A stretch of DNA of 7,523 nt. It comes from Miltoncostaeaceae bacterium. GTDB taxonomy: Bacteria > Actinomycetota > Thermoleophilia > Miltoncostaeales > Miltoncostaeaceae. The notes under the pieces were generated by a model that saw only the letters and a program-made list of their open reading frames with translations, was not told the DNA's origin and did not search any database. Below are positions 6,578 to 7,523 of the stretch, one piece after another. The stretch's first letter is position 1. Every line of letters starts with the position of its first letter. Made by a program: the position numbers and the translations under genes. The stretch covers positions 1-7,523 of the forward strand of contig JAUVQP010000073.1 of NCBI GenBank assembly GCA_030598075.1, given 5' to 3'.

Positions 6578-7523
6578 GCGCCGAGCCCCTTCGGGTGCTG
6601 GTGCTCAGCAACATGTACCCGGGGCCCGACGATCCCGATTACGGGAGCTTTGTCGCGCGCATGACGCACGCCATGCGATCCACCGGGGCCGAGGTGGAGG
6701 TGGCGGCGATCGACTCTCGCGCGAGCGGCTGGGCTCACACTCCGGCGAAGTACACGCGGTTGGCGCGCCAGGCGGCCGGGCTCGCGCGCCGCGCGGACGT
6801 GATCCATGCCCACTACCTGTTTCCGACGGGCGCGATCGCGGCAGGCTGCCACCGCACGCGAGGAGTCCCGTGGGTCGTGACGGCCCACGGGCAGGACGTG
6901 CAAAACCTCTCCCGCCCCACCGTCCGGTGGGCCAGCGCGAGAGCACTTCGATCGGCATCGTCCGTGATCGTCGTCAGCCGTCACCTGGCGACGAAACTGC
7001 GGGCTACCGGACTTCCGCTACCGCCGGTCCACACCATCAACATGGGCGTCGATCTCGATCGCTTCGCTCCGCGCGACAGGGCGGCGGCGAGGGCGCGCCT
7101 TCGGCTCGCGCCACACGGTCCGCTGGTGCTCGCCGTGGGAGGCCTTACCGAACGCAAGAACCCGCTGACACTGCTCCAGGCGTTCGCCCGCCTCCGAGAC
7201 CAGGATCCCAGAGCGCGGCTCGCCTTTGTCGGCGCCGGTCCCATGAAGCGCCCGATCGAGGCCGGCATCGAACGCCTCCGCCTCGATAACGCCGTCGTTC
7301 TCGCCGGGGCGGTCGCCCCCGACGACGTGGCGGAGTGGATGGCGGCCGCGGACGCGCTGGCTCTTGTCAGCCGCGTGGAACCACTGGGCGTCGTGGCCCT
7401 CGAGGCCCTCGCGAGCGGTCGTCCCGTCGTCGCGACGCGGGTTGGCGGAGCGGCCGAGATCGTGCCGGACCGCGGGCCCGGTCGCGTGGTCGATCCGGGC
7501 AACCCGGGGGCGATCGCTTCGGC
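6574..7523 (+). CDS. GT4 family glycosyltransferase (TuaC-like), 3'-truncated
   Basis: The frame from ATG 6574 is open to the right edge, with 316 residues visible and the C-terminus missing. The ATG overlaps the ligase stop (ATGA). The N-terminal Rossmann domain has RVLVLSNMYPGPDDPDYGSFV, then DVIHAHYLFPTG and VVTAHGQDVQNL (H105, D108), followed by ASSVIVVSRHLATKL and a linker HTINMGVDLDRFAP that ends the first domain. The second domain begins VLAVGGLTERKNPLTLLQAF (G189-G190, R194, K195) and ARLAFVGAGP. It reaches the E-x7-E nucleotide-sugar motif with E269 and E277 in RVEPLGVVALEALASGRPVVAT, then VGGAAEIV. This is the standard GT-B retaining GT4 layout. The opening segment resembles TuaC-type enzymes of teichuronic acid and exopolysaccharide synthesis. 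It should act at the cytoplasmic face, adding a sugar from a nucleotide donor to a lipid-linked chain. Donor and acceptor are not readable. The family is secure. Confidence 0.93.
   Translation, partial: MSAEPLRVLVLSNMYPGPDDPDYGSFVARMTHAMRSTGAEVEVAAIDSRASGWAHTPAKYTRLARQAAGLARRADVIHAHYLFPTGAIAAGCHRTRGVPWVVTAHGQDVQNLSRPTVRWASARALRSASSVIVVSRHLATKLRATGLPLPPVHTINMGVDLDRFAPRDRAAARARLRLAPHGPLVLAVGGLTERKNPLTLLQAFARLRDQDPRARLAFVGAGPMKRPIEAGIERLRLDNAVVLAGAVAPDDVAEWMAAADALALVSRVEPLGVVALEALASGRPVVATRVGGAAEIVPDRGPGRVVDPGNPGAIAS

Noticed and set aside
5543..6984. Long minus-strand frames opposite the ligase and GT genes
   Set aside because: The translations are low-complexity and rich in Arg, Asp and Pro. 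The plus strand carries well-supported membrane and GT4 motifs, and no signal for a start was seen.
6870..7502. Short plus- and minus-strand frames in the last 650 bases
   Set aside because: They are shadows of the GT4 gene, whose own frame stays open to the window edge with all family motifs in order.

Overview
The window is very GC-rich and almost completely coding. All seven genes lie on the plus strand. GC-loving codon use, an F420-type luciferase-like oxidoreductase, GTG starts and tightly overlapping genes suggest a high-GC actinobacterium. A deep lineage such as Thermoleophilia/Solirubrobacterales would fit, but that is an inference from style and gene content; no marker gene is present.

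Layout: (1) the 3' part of an LLM-class flavin-dependent oxidoreductase, cut by the left edge (up to 998); (2) an exported, uncharacterised beta-rich protein that may be a beta-propeller (995-2050); (3) an exported clan GH-A-like glycoside hydrolase (2047-3174); (4) a class I SAM-dependent methyltransferase (3171-3929); (5) after the only real gap (69 bases), a membrane-anchored protein with two FlgD-type Ig-like domains (3999-5015); (6) a polytopic O-antigen ligase/polymerase family protein (5012-6577); (7) a GT4 glycosyltransferase cut by the right edge (6574 onward). Five of the six gene junctions are 4-base ATGA/GTGA overlaps, so the genes look translationally coupled and probably form one or two operons.

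Taken together, genes 2-7 look like part of a cell-surface or exopolysaccharide locus. The GT4 enzyme would add a sugar to a growing glycan in the cytoplasm, and the methyltransferase may modify a sugar or chain end. The ligase/polymerase would polymerise or transfer the glycan outside the membrane. The secreted hydrolase could trim or edit it, as PslG does for Psl in Pseudomonas. The Ig-domain protein and the propeller-like protein are extracytoplasmic partners of unknown role. The oxidoreductase has no obvious link to glycans but overlaps the next gene. No RNA genes, mobile elements, CRISPR arrays or convincing promoters were found.
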